Source: Lancefieldella parvula DSM 20469 (GTDB lineage Bacteria; Actinomycetota; Coriobacteriia; Coriobacteriales; Atopobiaceae). From it: a stretch of 64,000 nt of DNA. The DNA is taken from positions 868,001-932,000 of the forward strand of contig NC_013203.1 in assembly GCF_000024225.1 (NCBI RefSeq), given 5' to 3'. Numbering within the stretch: position 1 is the stretch's first letter; each line of letters starts with the position of its first letter. Made by a program: the position numbers and the translations under genes. This document shows positions 1-8,992 of this stretch, piece by piece. Under the pieces are notes generated by a model. The model was not told where the DNA came from. It did no database searches and saw nothing but the letters and a program-made list of their open reading frames with translations.

Positions 1-1210
1 CAAGCTCTGCATGGGCACGCAGGTGAACAGCTTCGCCGTGGACTGGCATGAAGTTCTTTGGACGAGCCATACCAAGCATCAGCTTGAGTTCTTCCTGACT
101 TCCATGACCAGAAACATGAACAAGTGCCTTTGACTTGTCGTAAATCTCGCAACCAATCTTAGAGAGCGCGTTAATAATGGACTGAACGCTCTTCTCGTTA
201 CCTGGTACAGGAGTTGCAGAGATAATTACGGTGTCTTGAGGACGGATGGAAAGCGATTTATGCTCTCCATTTGCCATACGCGCCAAAGCACTTAGAGGCT
301 CTCCCTGAGAACCGGTACACAAAACAACAATGCGATCATCTGCAAGTTTATCAACATCGTAAGCATCAATGATGTCTTTATCAGCAATATTAAGATAGCC
401 AAGCTCACGCGCAATCTTTGTGTTGGTAATCATAGAGCGACCAGTAACAACAACCTTACGCTTTACCGCCACAGAGGCATCACACACCTGCTGCAGACGG
501 TGAATGTGGCTTGAGAACGACGCAACAAAGACACGACCAGTTGCATTCTTAATGATGTGACGAAGTGCCGCACCAACAGAAGCCTCAGATGGAGTCATAC
601 CTGGGCGGTTGGCGTTAGTCGAGTCAGAAAGCAGCAGGTCAAGCCCCTCAGAGGCAAACTTAGTAATAGCAGCGTAATTTGGACGCACGCCATCAATAGG
701 AGTCTGATCAAGCTTAAAGTCACCAGAGTGAATAAGTGTTCCCGCAGGGGTCTTCATGTGAATTCCAAAAGCTGCAGGAATAGAGTGGGTCATCGAGAAG
801 AACGTGATGTCAAAGGCACCAAGCTGTACCTTAGAGCCATCAGTAACCTCACGAAGCTTAGTGCCCACAATCTTGTGCTCAGCAAGCTTACCTTCAATAA
901 AGCCAAGCGAGAGCTTACTGGAATAAATTGGTACCTTACGAGTAAGATCCATAAGCAGGTACGGAAGAGCACCAATGTGATCCTCATGACCGTGGGTAAT
1001 CAAAATACCGCGAAGCTTATCTTCGTTTTCTAGTACATAGGTGTAGTCTGGCAAAACAAGGTCAATACCAGGCTGTTCGTCATCTGGGAACATCAAACCA
1101 GCATCAACAAGCACCATATCATTACCGTACTCAAAAACGGTCATGTTCTTGCCAATGCCATCAAGTCCGCCCATAGGAATGACTTTAAGAGCTGGGTCTT
1201 TCTTAGGCAT
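1..1210 (-). CDS. rnj: Ribonuclease J (3' end outside window)
   Basis: This is a metallo-beta-lactamase/beta-CASP ribonuclease that acts as a 5'-3' exonuclease and endonuclease in mRNA decay and rRNA maturation. The reading frame is open from an ATG at 1210 to the left edge, so about 403 residues are visible and the C-terminal domain is missing. The metal-binding motif HGHEDH sits near residues 73-78, and a later HSGDF motif and a GSQGEP segment of the beta-CASP domain can also be read. A Shine-Dalgarno-like AAAGGA lies about 10 nt before the ATG. It is downstream of pnp on the same strand, separated by about 250 nt with a hairpin, so it probably has its own promoter. Family assignment is firm; J1 versus J2 cannot be decided. 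Confidence 0.93.
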   Translation of the reverse strand, partial: MPKKDPALKVIPMGGLDGIGKNMTVFEYGNDMVLVDAGLMFPDDEQPGIDLVLPDYTYVLENEDKLRGILITHGHEDHIGALPYLLMDLTRKVPIYSSKLSLGFIEGKLAEHKIVGTKLREVTDGSKVQLGAFDITFFSMTHSIPAAFGIHMKTPAGTLIHSGDFKLDQTPIDGVRPNYAAITKFASEGLDLLLSDSTNANRPGMTPSEASVGAALRHIIKNATGRVFVASFSSHIHRLQQVCDASVAVKRKVVVTGRSMITNTKIARELGYLNIADKDIIDAYDVDKLADDRIVVLCTGSQGEPLSALARMANGEHKSLSIRPQDTVIISATPVPGNEKSVQSIINALSKIGCEIYDKSKALVHVSGHGSQEELKLMLGMARPKNFMPVHGEAVHLRAHAEL

Positions 1211-1368
1211 TAAAACGCTTTCCTTTCAAAAAAACTTTCTATAACAGACGCTACCCATAGGGCCGTCTACAAGACTTTTTGCAAAATCTACATGTTGTTT
1301 AATTATATAAAAAATCAGCACGTATTACGCTATATATTCTCAAAGAATCAAAATCTCAACAGAATAAC

Positions 1369-1400
1369 AAGAGAGCTCCGACATGCATCGAAGCTCTCTT
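1369..1400 (-). terminator. Probable terminator after pnp
   Basis: This is an inverted repeat with a 9-bp outer stem (AAGAGAGCT/AGCTCTCTT) and an inner 3-bp extension around a 6-nt loop, 62 nt past the pnp stop. The sequence after it on the minus strand is only moderately T-rich, so termination may be partial. Confidence 0.6.
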
Positions 1401-1461
1401 TACAATCTCATGTGTATATAAGGTCTCGCGTGGCGAGAAACCCTTTGAGTTCAAGCGTACC

Positions 1462-3660
1462 TTATGCGTCGTGATGACGGCGTGGTTGTCTACGCTCGGA
1501 GCTGCCAGTATCGTTCTGACGACGTGAGCGGTGCTCCTCACGGTCCTTCTTTGAAGCACCCTGCGGTGCCTCAGGCTTATCAAGACGGTCAAGAGAAATC
1601 TTGCCCTTCTCGTCTACCTCAAGAACCTTAACCTTAACCTCGTCACCAATAGCCAGAACATCCTCGATCTTCTCGACACGTCCTTGTGCTACGCGAGAAA
1701 TATGGAGCAGGCCATCTTTACCAGGAAGAAGCTCAACAAAGGCGCCGAATGGCTGAAGACCAACAACGCGACCGGTGTACTCCTCGCCTACCTCTGGAAC
1801 CTTAACGATAGCCTTGATGCGCTCTGCGGCAGCCTCAGCAGCACCGTTAGTACCAGCGATAAAGACGGTGCCATCCTCCTGAATATCAACAGTTGCACCT
1901 GTATCCTCCTGGATGCCACGAATAACCTTGCCACCAGAACCGATGACGTCACGAATCTTATCGATTGGAATAGAAAGCGAGATAATCTGAGGAGCGGTCT
2001 CTTTAGTCTCTGTACGAGGTGCAGGAATCTGCTCAAGCATCTTGTTCAGAATGAACATGCGACCCTCGTGAGCCTGCATTAATGCATTACGTAAAATCTC
2101 AGGAGTAAGGCCAGTTGCCTTATTATCCATCTGCATTGCAGTAATTCCCTTGGTAGTACCACAGACCTTAAAGTCCATGTCGCCGAGGAAGTCTTCAAGA
2201 CCCTGGATGTCGGTAAGAACAACAGTCTTGCCGTTCTCCTGAATAAGACCCATTGCAACACCAGAAACAGGACGCTTTAGAGGAACACCTGCATCCATAA
2301 GGGAAAGCGTAGAACCACAGGTAGAAGCCATGGAAGAAGAACCGTTGGACTCCATTACCTCAGAGACAACGCGGATGGTGTATGGGAACTCTTCCTCGGA
2401 AGGAATGACAGGAAGAAGTGCGCGCTCTGCAAGAGCACCGTGACCAATCTCACGACGCTTTGGGCTGCCCATACGACCAGTCTCACCAGTGCAGAATGGT
2501 GGGAAATTGTAGTGGTGAATGTAGCGCTTACCATCCATTGGCTCAATGGTATCAAGACGCTGCCACTCGTTGAGCATGCCAAGCGTACAGATGGAAAGAA
2601 CCTGAGTCTGCCCACGCTGGAAAAGACCAGAACCGTGAACAAGTGGCAGATAATCAGGCTTAACCATAATTGGACGAATCTCATTAGCCACACGACCGTC
2701 AACGCGCTCGCCAGTCTCAACAACCATAACGCGCATTGCGTGTTTCTCAAGAGCCTTGAGCTCAACTGCAATAGCGCGGCTCCAAAGCTCCTGCTCCTCC
2801 TCGGTAAACTGAGCCTTGATCTCATCCATCAAGTCAGCAACCTTCTGCATACGGGATTGCTTGTCAGCATCCTTAAGAGCAGCGCTCATCTGATCGTAGT
2901 AAGCAAAGATACGGTCGTGAACCTCAGCGATTGGCTCGTCAAGAATATACTCACGCTTAACAATTGGGCCGTTAACCTCTTCCCACTTAGCAATAAACTT
3001 CTTCTGCTCCTCGCAGAAAGCTGCAATTGCCTCCTGGCCAAATGCCATAGCAGAAAGCATATCCTCTTCGGAAATCTCATCTGCGCCAGCCTCAAGCATA
3101 GAAATAAAAGTGGAAGAACCGCCAAGCTCGAGGTCAAGATCAGAGTGATCACGCTCTTCATAGGTTGGGTTAACCAGGAACTCACCGGTATCAGCGTTTC
3201 GACCAATACGAACACAAGCAAGTGGACCCTCAAATGGAACGCCACCGACAGCTAGAGCAGCAGATGCGCCCATGACAGAGATGGTGTCAACAGCATTCAC
3301 CTGATCAGCAACAAGAGAGGTTGCGACAATTTGAACCTCATTGCGGAAGCCTTCTGGGAAAGAAGGACGCAGAGGACGGTCAATCATACGAGCAGTAAGC
3401 GTTGCTTTCTCGGATGGACGAGCCTCACGCTTGAGGTATCCACCAGGGACACGGCCAACTGCATACATTTTCTCAATAAAATCAACAGTCAGTGGGAAGA
3501 AGTCATAATCCTTACGCTCCTTGGAAACCACTGCAGTGAGAAGTACGGTGGAATCACCACATTTAACGATACAGGCACCTGTTGCCTGCTTTGCGAGCTC
3601 ACCAGCCTCAAGGGTGTAGTGCTTACCATAGAGGTCAAATTCGTGAGTTACTTTAGTCAT
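1462..3660 (-). CDS. pnp: Polyribonucleotide nucleotidyltransferase (PNPase)
   Basis: PNPase is a phosphorolytic 3'-5' exoribonuclease that works as a trimer in RNA turnover. The 732-residue protein has the expected order of two RNase PH-like domains (with RMIDRPLRPSFP in the first), a KH domain at about 557-620 (DVIGSGGKVIR) and an S1 domain at about 624-692. It ends in a polar, arginine-rich tail of roughly 40 residues. The start ATG has GAGGAAAG about 5 nt upstream. It follows rpsO after 84 nt, the classical rpsO-pnp order, with two hairpins in the gap. The next gene downstream encodes RNase J, so RNA-decay enzymes are grouped here. Confidence 0.97.
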   Translation of the reverse strand: MTKVTHEFDLYGKHYTLEAGELAKQATGACIVKCGDSTVLLTAVVSKERKDYDFFPLTVDFIEKMYAVGRVPGGYLKREARPSEKATLTARMIDRPLRPSFPEGFRNEVQIVATSLVADQVNAVDTISVMGASAALAVGGVPFEGPLACVRIGRNADTGEFLVNPTYEERDHSDLDLELGGSSTFISMLEAGADEISEEDMLSAMAFGQEAIAAFCEEQKKFIAKWEEVNGPIVKREYILDEPIAEVHDRIFAYYDQMSAALKDADKQSRMQKVADLMDEIKAQFTEEEQELWSRAIAVELKALEKHAMRVMVVETGERVDGRVANEIRPIMVKPDYLPLVHGSGLFQRGQTQVLSICTLGMLNEWQRLDTIEPMDGKRYIHHYNFPPFCTGETGRMGSPKRREIGHGALAERALLPVIPSEEEFPYTIRVVSEVMESNGSSSMASTCGSTLSLMDAGVPLKRPVSGVAMGLIQENGKTVVLTDIQGLEDFLGDMDFKVCGTTKGITAMQMDNKATGLTPEILRNALMQAHEGRMFILNKMLEQIPAPRTETKETAPQIISLSIPIDKIRDVIGSGGKVIRGIQEDTGATVDIQEDGTVFIAGTNGAAEAAAERIKAIVKVPEVGEEYTGRVVGLQPFGAFVELLPGKDGLLHISRVAQGRVEKIEDVLAIGDEVKVKVLEVDEKGKISLDRLDKPEAPQGASKKDREEHRSRRQNDTGSSERRQPRRHHDA

Positions 3661-3678
3661 TTCTTTCCTCTTCTATCT

Positions 3679-3700
3679 CCGTTTGCCCCATTGCAAACGG
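3679..3700 (-). promoter_or_regulatory. Leader hairpin in front of pnp
   Basis: A perfect 8-bp inverted repeat (CCGTTTGC/GCAAACGG) with a 6-nt loop ends about 18 nt before the pnp start, next to its ribosome binding site. In E. coli a pnp leader stem is cut by RNase III and used for autoregulation; a similar role here is inference. Confidence 0.45.
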
Positions 3701-3712
3701 GCCTCAAACATA

Positions 3713-3734
3713 AAGGGCGCCAGACGGCGCCCTA
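3713..3734 (-). terminator. rpsO-pnp intergenic terminator
   Basis: A 7-bp GC-rich stem (GGGCGCC/GGCGCCC) with an AGAC loop on the plus strand, flanked by A/T runs on both sides, lies directly after rpsO. On the minus strand it is followed by TTTATGTTT. It probably terminates part of the rpsO transcripts and lets the rest continue into pnp. Confidence 0.65.
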
Positions 3735-3744
3735 AAAAGCCAAC

Positions 3745-4023
3745 TTACTGGATGTTATCGCGGATACCCAAAGAAGCAATAAGAGTACGATACTCTTCAA
3801 TGTCGTTTGCCTTGATATAAGACAGAAGACGACGACGCTTACCAACGAGCATTAAAAGACCACGACGAGTGTGGAAGTCCTTCTGGTGAGACTTCATGTG
3901 ATCGGTGAGCTGACGAATACGCTCGGTAAGAAGAGCAACCTGAACCTGTGCGGAACCAGAGTCCTTCTCGTCTTTGCCGTACTGCTTGATAAGCTCAGCC
4001 TTACGATCCTTAGTTACTGCCAT
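3745..4023 (-). CDS. rpsO: 30S ribosomal protein S15
   Basis: S15 binds 16S rRNA in the platform of the small subunit. The 92-residue protein is of normal length and contains the family segments [19 protein letters not shown] and [12 protein letters not shown] strong Shine-Dalgarno (AAAGGCGG) precedes the ATG by 6 nt. The 135 nt upstream, to recO, contain GC-rich complementary segments (around 4060-4080) that could fold into the leader structure S15 uses for autoregulation in other bacteria; I did not find a clear pseudoknot. No convincing promoter was identified. Confidence 0.97.
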   Translation of the reverse strand: MAVTKDRKAELIKQYGKDEKDSGSAQVQVALLTERIRQLTDHMKSHQKDFHTRRGLLMLVGKRRRLLSYIKANDIEEYRTLIASLGIRDNIQ

Positions 4024-4158
4024 AATAAACCGCCTTTCGCGTTGAATACTCCTTGTACTGAGAAGGCAGCCGGCAGTGACTAGCCCCTAAGAACAAGGAA
4101 ATAACCTACAAAAGGATACCAGTTACTGTTGAACTTTGCTAGCAAAAATCCACTTAAA

Positions 4159-4908
4159 CTAGATACTGAGCAAAAATTCAAATGCTTTAAGACGCACTTC
4201 AAGGTGCGTAGCCGCCCAAATATGCGCGCTTGTGAGCAAAAAGAGCGCAGTTTCTGGAGCAATTTCTGCAACAACCAGCTGGTCAAAGGTAAGTTTTAGA
4301 AGCGACGACAACCACGAGAGTTCAAGCTGAGTCACCTCAATAGCCCCCTCAATCTCATGCGCACAACTTCCACATAAAGCACCACCAGCAGTTGGCGAGA
4401 AGTACGTCAAAGCCTCATCTCCACAGGCAATGCACGATGCCAGCTCTGGGCGCCAGCCTTCGTGTGCTAAAACCTTAAACACATAGGCGGCAACTACAAG
4501 ATCTAAGTGTTTCTCGTCATCCACTTCTTCGCAGGCTTTAAGCGCACGTGAAAGCAGCGAGAAGAGAAACGCATCCTCGACGCCGTCAATACACGAAAAT
4601 CGCGCCACTTCGCAGATAGCAGATGCAGCAGCTACTTTAGAAAGATCTCCGCGAAGCGTTGCGTGCGGTTCAAGCAAGGTTGCCTCAGACAAGATATCAA
4701 GTGAGCGTCCCTCTGCCAGCAGCACGTCTAGTTCGCAGAAGAGTTCAACGCGAGCAGCAAAACGACCTCCCGGCTTTCGGGCGCCCTTTGCAACAGCTCG
4801 GCGTTCTTCTCCCGTATCGGAAAGCATGGTCAAGATGAGGTCTTGCTCGGCAAGTTTTGTTCTATCAAGCACAATTGCTTTAAGACGAGTGGTCTTTCTA
4901 CCAGGCAC
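4159..4908 (-). CDS. recO: DNA repair protein RecO
   Basis: RecO loads RecA and anneals single strands in the RecFOR recombination pathway. The 249-residue protein has an N-terminal OB-fold beginning KTTRLKAIVLDRTKLAEQD and a C-terminal helical part with a zinc site CxxC-x16-CxxC at C159, C162, C179 and C182. The start is GTG at 4908, two nt after the era stop, so the two genes are translationally coupled. The order recO after era is common in Gram-positive bacteria. Confidence 0.93.
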   Translation of the reverse strand: MPGRKTTRLKAIVLDRTKLAEQDLILTMLSDTGEERRAVAKGARKPGGRFAARVELFCELDVLLAEGRSLDILSEATLLEPHATLRGDLSKVAAASAICEVARFSCIDGVEDAFLFSLLSRALKACEEVDDEKHLDLVVAAYVFKVLAHEGWRPELASCIACGDEALTYFSPTAGGALCGSCAHEIEGAIEVTQLELSWLSSLLKLTFDQLVVAEIAPETALFLLTSAHIWAATHLEVRLKAFEFLLSI

Positions 4909-4910
4909 AG

Positions 4911-5849
4911 CTAATCCTCAGTCGAGTAACCCAAGCGCTTAATCTCATTGGCATCACGTCTCCAAAGAGGCTGAACCCGTACCTGAAGGTCAAGGTAAAC
5001 TTTGCGACCAAACAGTTTCTCTAGGTCTTTTCTAGCCTCAACGCCAACACGCTTAATCATGGAGCCACCCTGACCAACTACGATGCCCTTTTGTCCTTCT
5101 CGCTCAACCAAAATAGTGGCAGAGATGGATAAATGACCGTCCGTTGCAATTTCATACGAATCGCAAACGACTGCAACAGAATGTGGAACTTCCTGACGGA
5201 GGTTCAACAAAAGCTTCTCACGGACAAACTCTGCTACCAGGTCTTCTGGCAATGCGTCAGTCTCCATGTCTTCTGGGAACCACATAGGACCCTCAGGAAG
5301 ATGCTCGGAAACAAGCGCAATAAACGCTTGGACATTAAAGTCTTCTAGTGCGGAAACAACAAGCACGTCATCAAAGTGTACAAGAGTCTGTGCGGCCTTA
5401 AGCTGCTCCGCTACCTGCTCTGGAGTTGCAATGTCTGCCTTGGTAATAATCAACAACTTAAAGGCAGCGTGCGCCTGCTCAACATGATTAGCAACCCATT
5501 CATCACCACGACCAACAGGCTTGGTGGCATCAATCAAAAAAGCAATCACATCGGCGTCATTAAGTTCTCCAAGTGCAGCCTTATTGAGTTCTTTACCAAG
5601 AGCATCTTTAGGCTTGTGCAGACCCGGAGTATCTACAATGACCAGCTGGGAGTTTTCTCCATTTACAACTGCTCTAAAGCGACGACGCGTAGTCTGGGCA
5701 ACAGGGCTTGCAATAGCCACTTTCTGGCCCATACAAGCATTTAAAAGCGTGGACTTGCCAACGCTTGGACGACCAACTAAAGCAACAAAACCGCTCCTAA
5801 AAGGAGTGGTCTCAGATGAAGTATTCTTAGAAACTGAATTGGCGGTCAT
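4911..5849 (-). CDS. era: GTPase Era
   Basis: Era is a GTPase that binds the 3' end of 16S rRNA and helps assemble the 30S subunit. G1 is GRPSVGKS (26-33), the switch threonines are at 53-54, G3 is DTPG (73-76) and G4 is TKAD (136-139). The C-terminal KH domain carries GQGGSMIKR near residue 258. Length (312) is normal, with about 18 extra N-terminal residues rich in Ser/Thr. The ATG is preceded by GGAGGACAT. It lies between dgkA and recO, a standard arrangement together with ybeY and phoH. Confidence 0.96.
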   Translation of the reverse strand: MTANSVSKNTSSETTPFRSGFVALVGRPSVGKSTLLNACMGQKVAIASPVAQTTRRRFRAVVNGENSQLVIVDTPGLHKPKDALGKELNKAALGELNDADVIAFLIDATKPVGRGDEWVANHVEQAHAAFKLLIITKADIATPEQVAEQLKAAQTLVHFDDVLVVSALEDFNVQAFIALVSEHLPEGPMWFPEDMETDALPEDLVAEFVREKLLLNLRQEVPHSVAVVCDSYEIATDGHLSISATILVEREGQKGIVVGQGGSMIKRVGVEARKDLEKLFGRKVYLDLQVRVQPLWRRDANEIKRLGYSTED

Positions 5850-5861
5850 ATGTCCTCCAAC

Positions 5862-6239
5862 TTACCAATGAAAAACCGCACGCGAGAAAATCAAAAGCCC
5901 TATGAGAGCTGCGGTAATGCTAATACAGCATGAAGCAGCTGCTGCAATATCTTTTGCCTTACCGGCCATAGGATGAAACTCTGGAGAAACTAGGTCTACC
6001 ACTGTTTCTATTGCTGTATTAATGAGCTCTGTGGTTAAAACCGCACCAATGCAAGCAAGAACAAAGGCCCAACTCATAGCATCTAAGCCAACATACAATC
6101 CTGTAAGCACAGTCAATACAGCGACAACTAACATACGTCGCAAGTTTGCCTCTTGAGCAAACGCCTGACGAGCACCTTGCAGCGCAAAAAGAAGTCCGCG
6201 CTTAAAACTTGGATGTCTACCCTTAGATCCCGGAATCAT
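5862..6239 (-). CDS. dgkA: Diacylglycerol/undecaprenol kinase (DgkA family)
   Basis: This small integral membrane kinase phosphorylates diacylglycerol or, in many Gram-positives, undecaprenol, returning the lipid carrier to the cell-wall pathway. The 125 residues hold three hydrophobic segments (about 36-54, 58-76 and 100-120). They also contain the family signature ELINTAIETVVDL and an AKDIAAAA segment. The start overlaps the ybeY stop (TAATG), so the two are coupled. Undecaprenol is the likelier substrate by analogy with other Gram-positives; the sequence alone does not prove it. Confidence 0.9.
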   Translation of the reverse strand: MIPGSKGRHPSFKRGLLFALQGARQAFAQEANLRRMLVVAVLTVLTGLYVGLDAMSWAFVLACIGAVLTTELINTAIETVVDLVSPEFHPMAGKAKDIAAAASCCISITAALIGLLIFSRAVFHW

Positions 6240-6748
6240 TACTCGTCAATCCCCTCACGGTGGCGAGTCAAAACAACTGGCTCAATGGTCTTATCTGTCA
6301 ATAGCAGAGCAACAAGGGCATCTTCACGAGCCTCCATAACCTCTGCCTCATCATCTGCAACATGGTCATATCCAAGCAGGTGAAGCATGGCATGAACAAG
6401 CATCAGCCTAAACTCATCCGCCTCCGTAGTGCCATATTCTTTTGCCTGTCGCGCAATAAATTGAGGAGCAAGAATAATATCTCCGAGCTCACACATCTCA
6501 CCCGGAGCCAAATCAGGATCATCAGGACGCTCTACCTCAAGTGAAATAACGTCAGTGGGTGCATTTTTTTCTCGCCATTCAAGGTTTACCTGTTGAATCT
6601 CTTCATCACTGACAATAGAAATAGAGACCGCGCAAGGGCGTTTAATGCCCTCTTCAGAGAGTACTAAATTGCAATCGGCTTCAATCTCTTCTACAGAAAT
6701 TGGTGACTCGACGCCATTTTTGATCACAATGTCGTACTCGTTAACCAC
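6239..6748 (-). CDS. ybeY: Endoribonuclease YbeY
   Basis: YbeY is a zinc endoribonuclease for 16S rRNA 3'-end maturation and ribosome quality control. The 169-residue protein carries the zinc motif HAMLHLLGYDH with H119, H123 and H129. It sits between phoH (1 nt gap) and dgkA (1 nt overlap), the usual neighbourhood. The C-terminal extension after the motif (about 40 residues, acidic) is a little longer than in E. coli. Confidence 0.95.
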   Translation of the reverse strand: MVNEYDIVIKNGVESPISVEEIEADCNLVLSEEGIKRPCAVSISIVSDEEIQQVNLEWREKNAPTDVISLEVERPDDPDLAPGEMCELGDIILAPQFIARQAKEYGTTEADEFRLMLVHAMLHLLGYDHVADDEAEVMEAREDALVALLLTDKTIEPVVLTRHREGIDE

Positions 6749-6749
6749 A

Positions 6750-7709
6750 TTACTCCCCTAGCTGTTTCTTCTCATACGCAGTGTATGCATCAACTATCTT
6801 ACCAACCAAAGTGTGGCGAACAATATCATTTCTGTCTAAATCAACAAAAGCAACGTCTTCAAGGTTACTCAGCACCTGTCGAGCAACATCCAGGCCGCTT
6901 CTTCCCACAAGATCTCGCTGCGTTGCATCGCCCGTAATAACAAACTTTGACGAGAAACCCAAGCGAGTCAGAAACATTTTCATCTGCTCAGGCGTAGCAT
7001 TTTGTGCTTCGTCCAAAATAACAAACGCATCATTCATGGTACGACCACGCATGAATGCAAGCGGAGCAATCTCAACAATTCCCCGCTCAATAAGGTTATT
7101 TGCATACTCCATAGAAGTCATATCAAAGAGGGCATCGTAGAGCGGTCTAATGTAGGGATCTAGCTTCTCTTGAAGTGTGCCCGGAAGAAAACCAAGTGAC
7201 TCTCCAGCTTCAACAACAGGTCTTACCAGCACAATTCTGCTGATTTGTTGTGAAGTCAAAGCGGCGAGTGCCATAGCAACAGCCAAATACGTTTTACCAG
7301 TACCGGCGGGACCAGTACCAAATGTTATGGAGTTATTTGCTATCGCCTTGGTATAAGCAATCTGACCTTGCGTTTTAGGTTGAATTGCTTTGCCCTTATG
7401 TGTAACAAACAGCGTACGTGTTCCCGCCTGCTTTAAGTTGGCATTTCTTTTTGTGTTGTCAAGCAGAAACTTTACGTCTTCAAGTGTAGGCCTTGAGCCT
7501 GATTCGACCATTTGAATCAAGTGAGAAAAAATAAGCGTTAATTGTTCTATTTCTTGAGAAGTTCCAGATAGAAAAATAGCTTTGCCTCTAACTGAAATAA
7601 GAGCCGCACATGATGCTTCAATTTCTCTGAGCAAACTATCAGCTGGACCCGTAAGGTATAAAGGATCCACTGAATCAGGAATAGTTAAGCGAATCTGTGT
7701 TGGCTCCAT
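6750..7709 (-). CDS. phoH: PhoH-like ATPase
   Basis: This is a PhoH-family P-loop ATPase related to the helicase superfamily 1 core. It is often linked to ybeY and era in RNA metabolism, but its exact substrate is unknown. Walker A is GPAGTGKT (133-140) and Walker B is FVILDEAQN. The N-terminal part (1-100) resembles the KH-like region of the family. Length 319 is normal. The ATG has GGGGGAAC directly upstream and lies 11 nt after the mtaB stop, so it belongs to the same operon. Confidence 0.93.
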   Translation of the reverse strand: MEPTQIRLTIPDSVDPLYLTGPADSLLREIEASCAALISVRGKAIFLSGTSQEIEQLTLIFSHLIQMVESGSRPTLEDVKFLLDNTKRNANLKQAGTRTLFVTHKGKAIQPKTQGQIAYTKAIANNSITFGTGPAGTGKTYLAVAMALAALTSQQISRIVLVRPVVEAGESLGFLPGTLQEKLDPYIRPLYDALFDMTSMEYANNLIERGIVEIAPLAFMRGRTMNDAFVILDEAQNATPEQMKMFLTRLGFSSKFVITGDATQRDLVGRSGLDVARQVLSNLEDVAFVDLDRNDIVRHTLVGKIVDAYTAYEKKQLGE

Positions 7710-7720
7710 GTTCCCCCAAT

Positions 7721-8992
7721 TTATAAACGAGTAGCTTTTAGTGTTCCATTAGGTAAAACTTCATCAAAGCGCATAGCAACTAACTCATCAAGTTCAATGG
7801 TAGGGTCAACCTGAACGTCAAAAAGACCTCCAGAAATTCCTTTACCTGGATACTGTACCACCACATTATCGCAGGTACCAATAAGCTTCTTGGCAGCATC
7901 AAAACGCATTTTATTACCCAAATCACGCATTTTCTTTGCACGCTCGGCCATCACCTTTGGATTAACCTGATTTGGAGCAGTGGCTGCAGGCGTTCCAGGA
8001 CGTTTGGAATATCTAAATACATGCATTTTTGAAAAGCCCATCTGACGACAAAACTCATATGACTCTTCAAATTCTTTATCGGTTTCTCCTGGAAAACCAA
8101 CAATGAGGTCTGTTCCTAATGCGATGGTTGACAGCTCTGAACGCGCTTCCTCAACAGCCTTGCGATAGAGCTCTGTCCTATATACCCTGCCCATACGGGC
8201 AAGCGTTGCGTCACATCCAGACTGAAGACAAATGTGTAAGAATGGTGCAACTCTTCCGTTGGATGCAGCAATTACCTTCACTAGGCGTGCATTTACATCA
8301 GGTGGCTCAAGAGAAGAAAGTCTTAGGCGTCCAACCTCAGTTTTTTCAAGCACATACTCGAGAAGATCTGGGAGCCTGAAGATTTTCTCACCCTCATCTT
8401 CAAGTTGAACTTTATAACTACCAAGATTAATTCCTGTAAGAACAACCTCCTGAGCACCTCTGCTCATAGCGTCTTTTACCTGTGAAACAACTTTACGAGG
8501 ATCAAGAGACTTTCCTGCACCACGTGCTTTCCACACAATACAGAAGGTGCATCGATTATCACAGCCATCTTGAATTTTGATACCGGGACGCGTACGACCA
8601 GTAGGTGTTGGCTTTGAAATAACAAGACCATCATCACTTACTGATTCAGGAGCAAAACCAAGCTCTTCAAGAACTCTATCTGCAACTTTGTCCTTCTCGG
8701 CTTCTACAACAACATTTGGGGCAAGCGAAGCAAGCTCTTCAGCAAAAAGACTTGCAACGCAACCAGTTGCCACCACAAGAGGAGCTCCAGGCATAAGCGC
8801 TGCTTTACGCACAGCTTTTCTCGTCTTAGCTTCTGCTTCAGCAGTAACTGCACAGGTATTAATAACAATTGCCTGTGCTTCATCTTCTTCAACAATATGG
8901 CAACCCATACGAAGCAAAGACTCTGCCATTAAATCAAGCTCAACTCGATTAACTCTGCATCCAAGATTTATAAGTGCAATACCATGAGCCAT
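7721..8992 (-). CDS. mtaB: tRNA threonylcarbamoyladenosine methylthiotransferase MtaB
   Basis: MtaB is a radical-SAM methylthiotransferase that converts t6A37 to ms2t6A in tRNAs reading ANN codons. The N-terminal UPF0004 domain has its three cluster cysteines at C12, C47 and C78. The radical-SAM motif CDNRCTFC gives C144, C148 and C151, and a TRAM-like C-terminus follows. Length 423 fits MtaB. I prefer MtaB to MiaB or RimO because of the NLGCRVN start, the length and the adjacency to dnaJ, which is frequent in Gram-positives. The start overlaps the dnaJ stop (TAATG). Confidence 0.9.
   Translation of the reverse strand: MAHGIALINLGCRVNRVELDLMAESLLRMGCHIVEEDEAQAIVINTCAVTAEAEAKTRKAVRKAALMPGAPLVVATGCVASLFAEELASLAPNVVVEAEKDKVADRVLEELGFAPESVSDDGLVISKPTPTGRTRPGIKIQDGCDNRCTFCIVWKARGAGKSLDPRKVVSQVKDAMSRGAQEVVLTGINLGSYKVQLEDEGEKIFRLPDLLEYVLEKTEVGRLRLSSLEPPDVNARLVKVIAASNGRVAPFLHICLQSGCDATLARMGRVYRTELYRKAVEEARSELSTIALGTDLIVGFPGETDKEFEESYEFCRQMGFSKMHVFRYSKRPGTPAATAPNQVNPKVMAERAKKMRDLGNKMRFDAAKKLIGTCDNVVVQYPGKGISGGLFDVQVDPTIELDELVAMRFDEVLPNGTLKATRL

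Noticed and set aside
2440..3255. Plus-strand open frame of 271 codons opposite pnp
   Set aside because: It lies fully inside pnp, has low-complexity Leu/Asn/Thr composition and no recognisable domain.
5430..5445. Era G4 motif TKAD instead of NKxD as an anomaly
   Set aside because: TKxD is a frequent variant among GTPases, so it is not remarkable.
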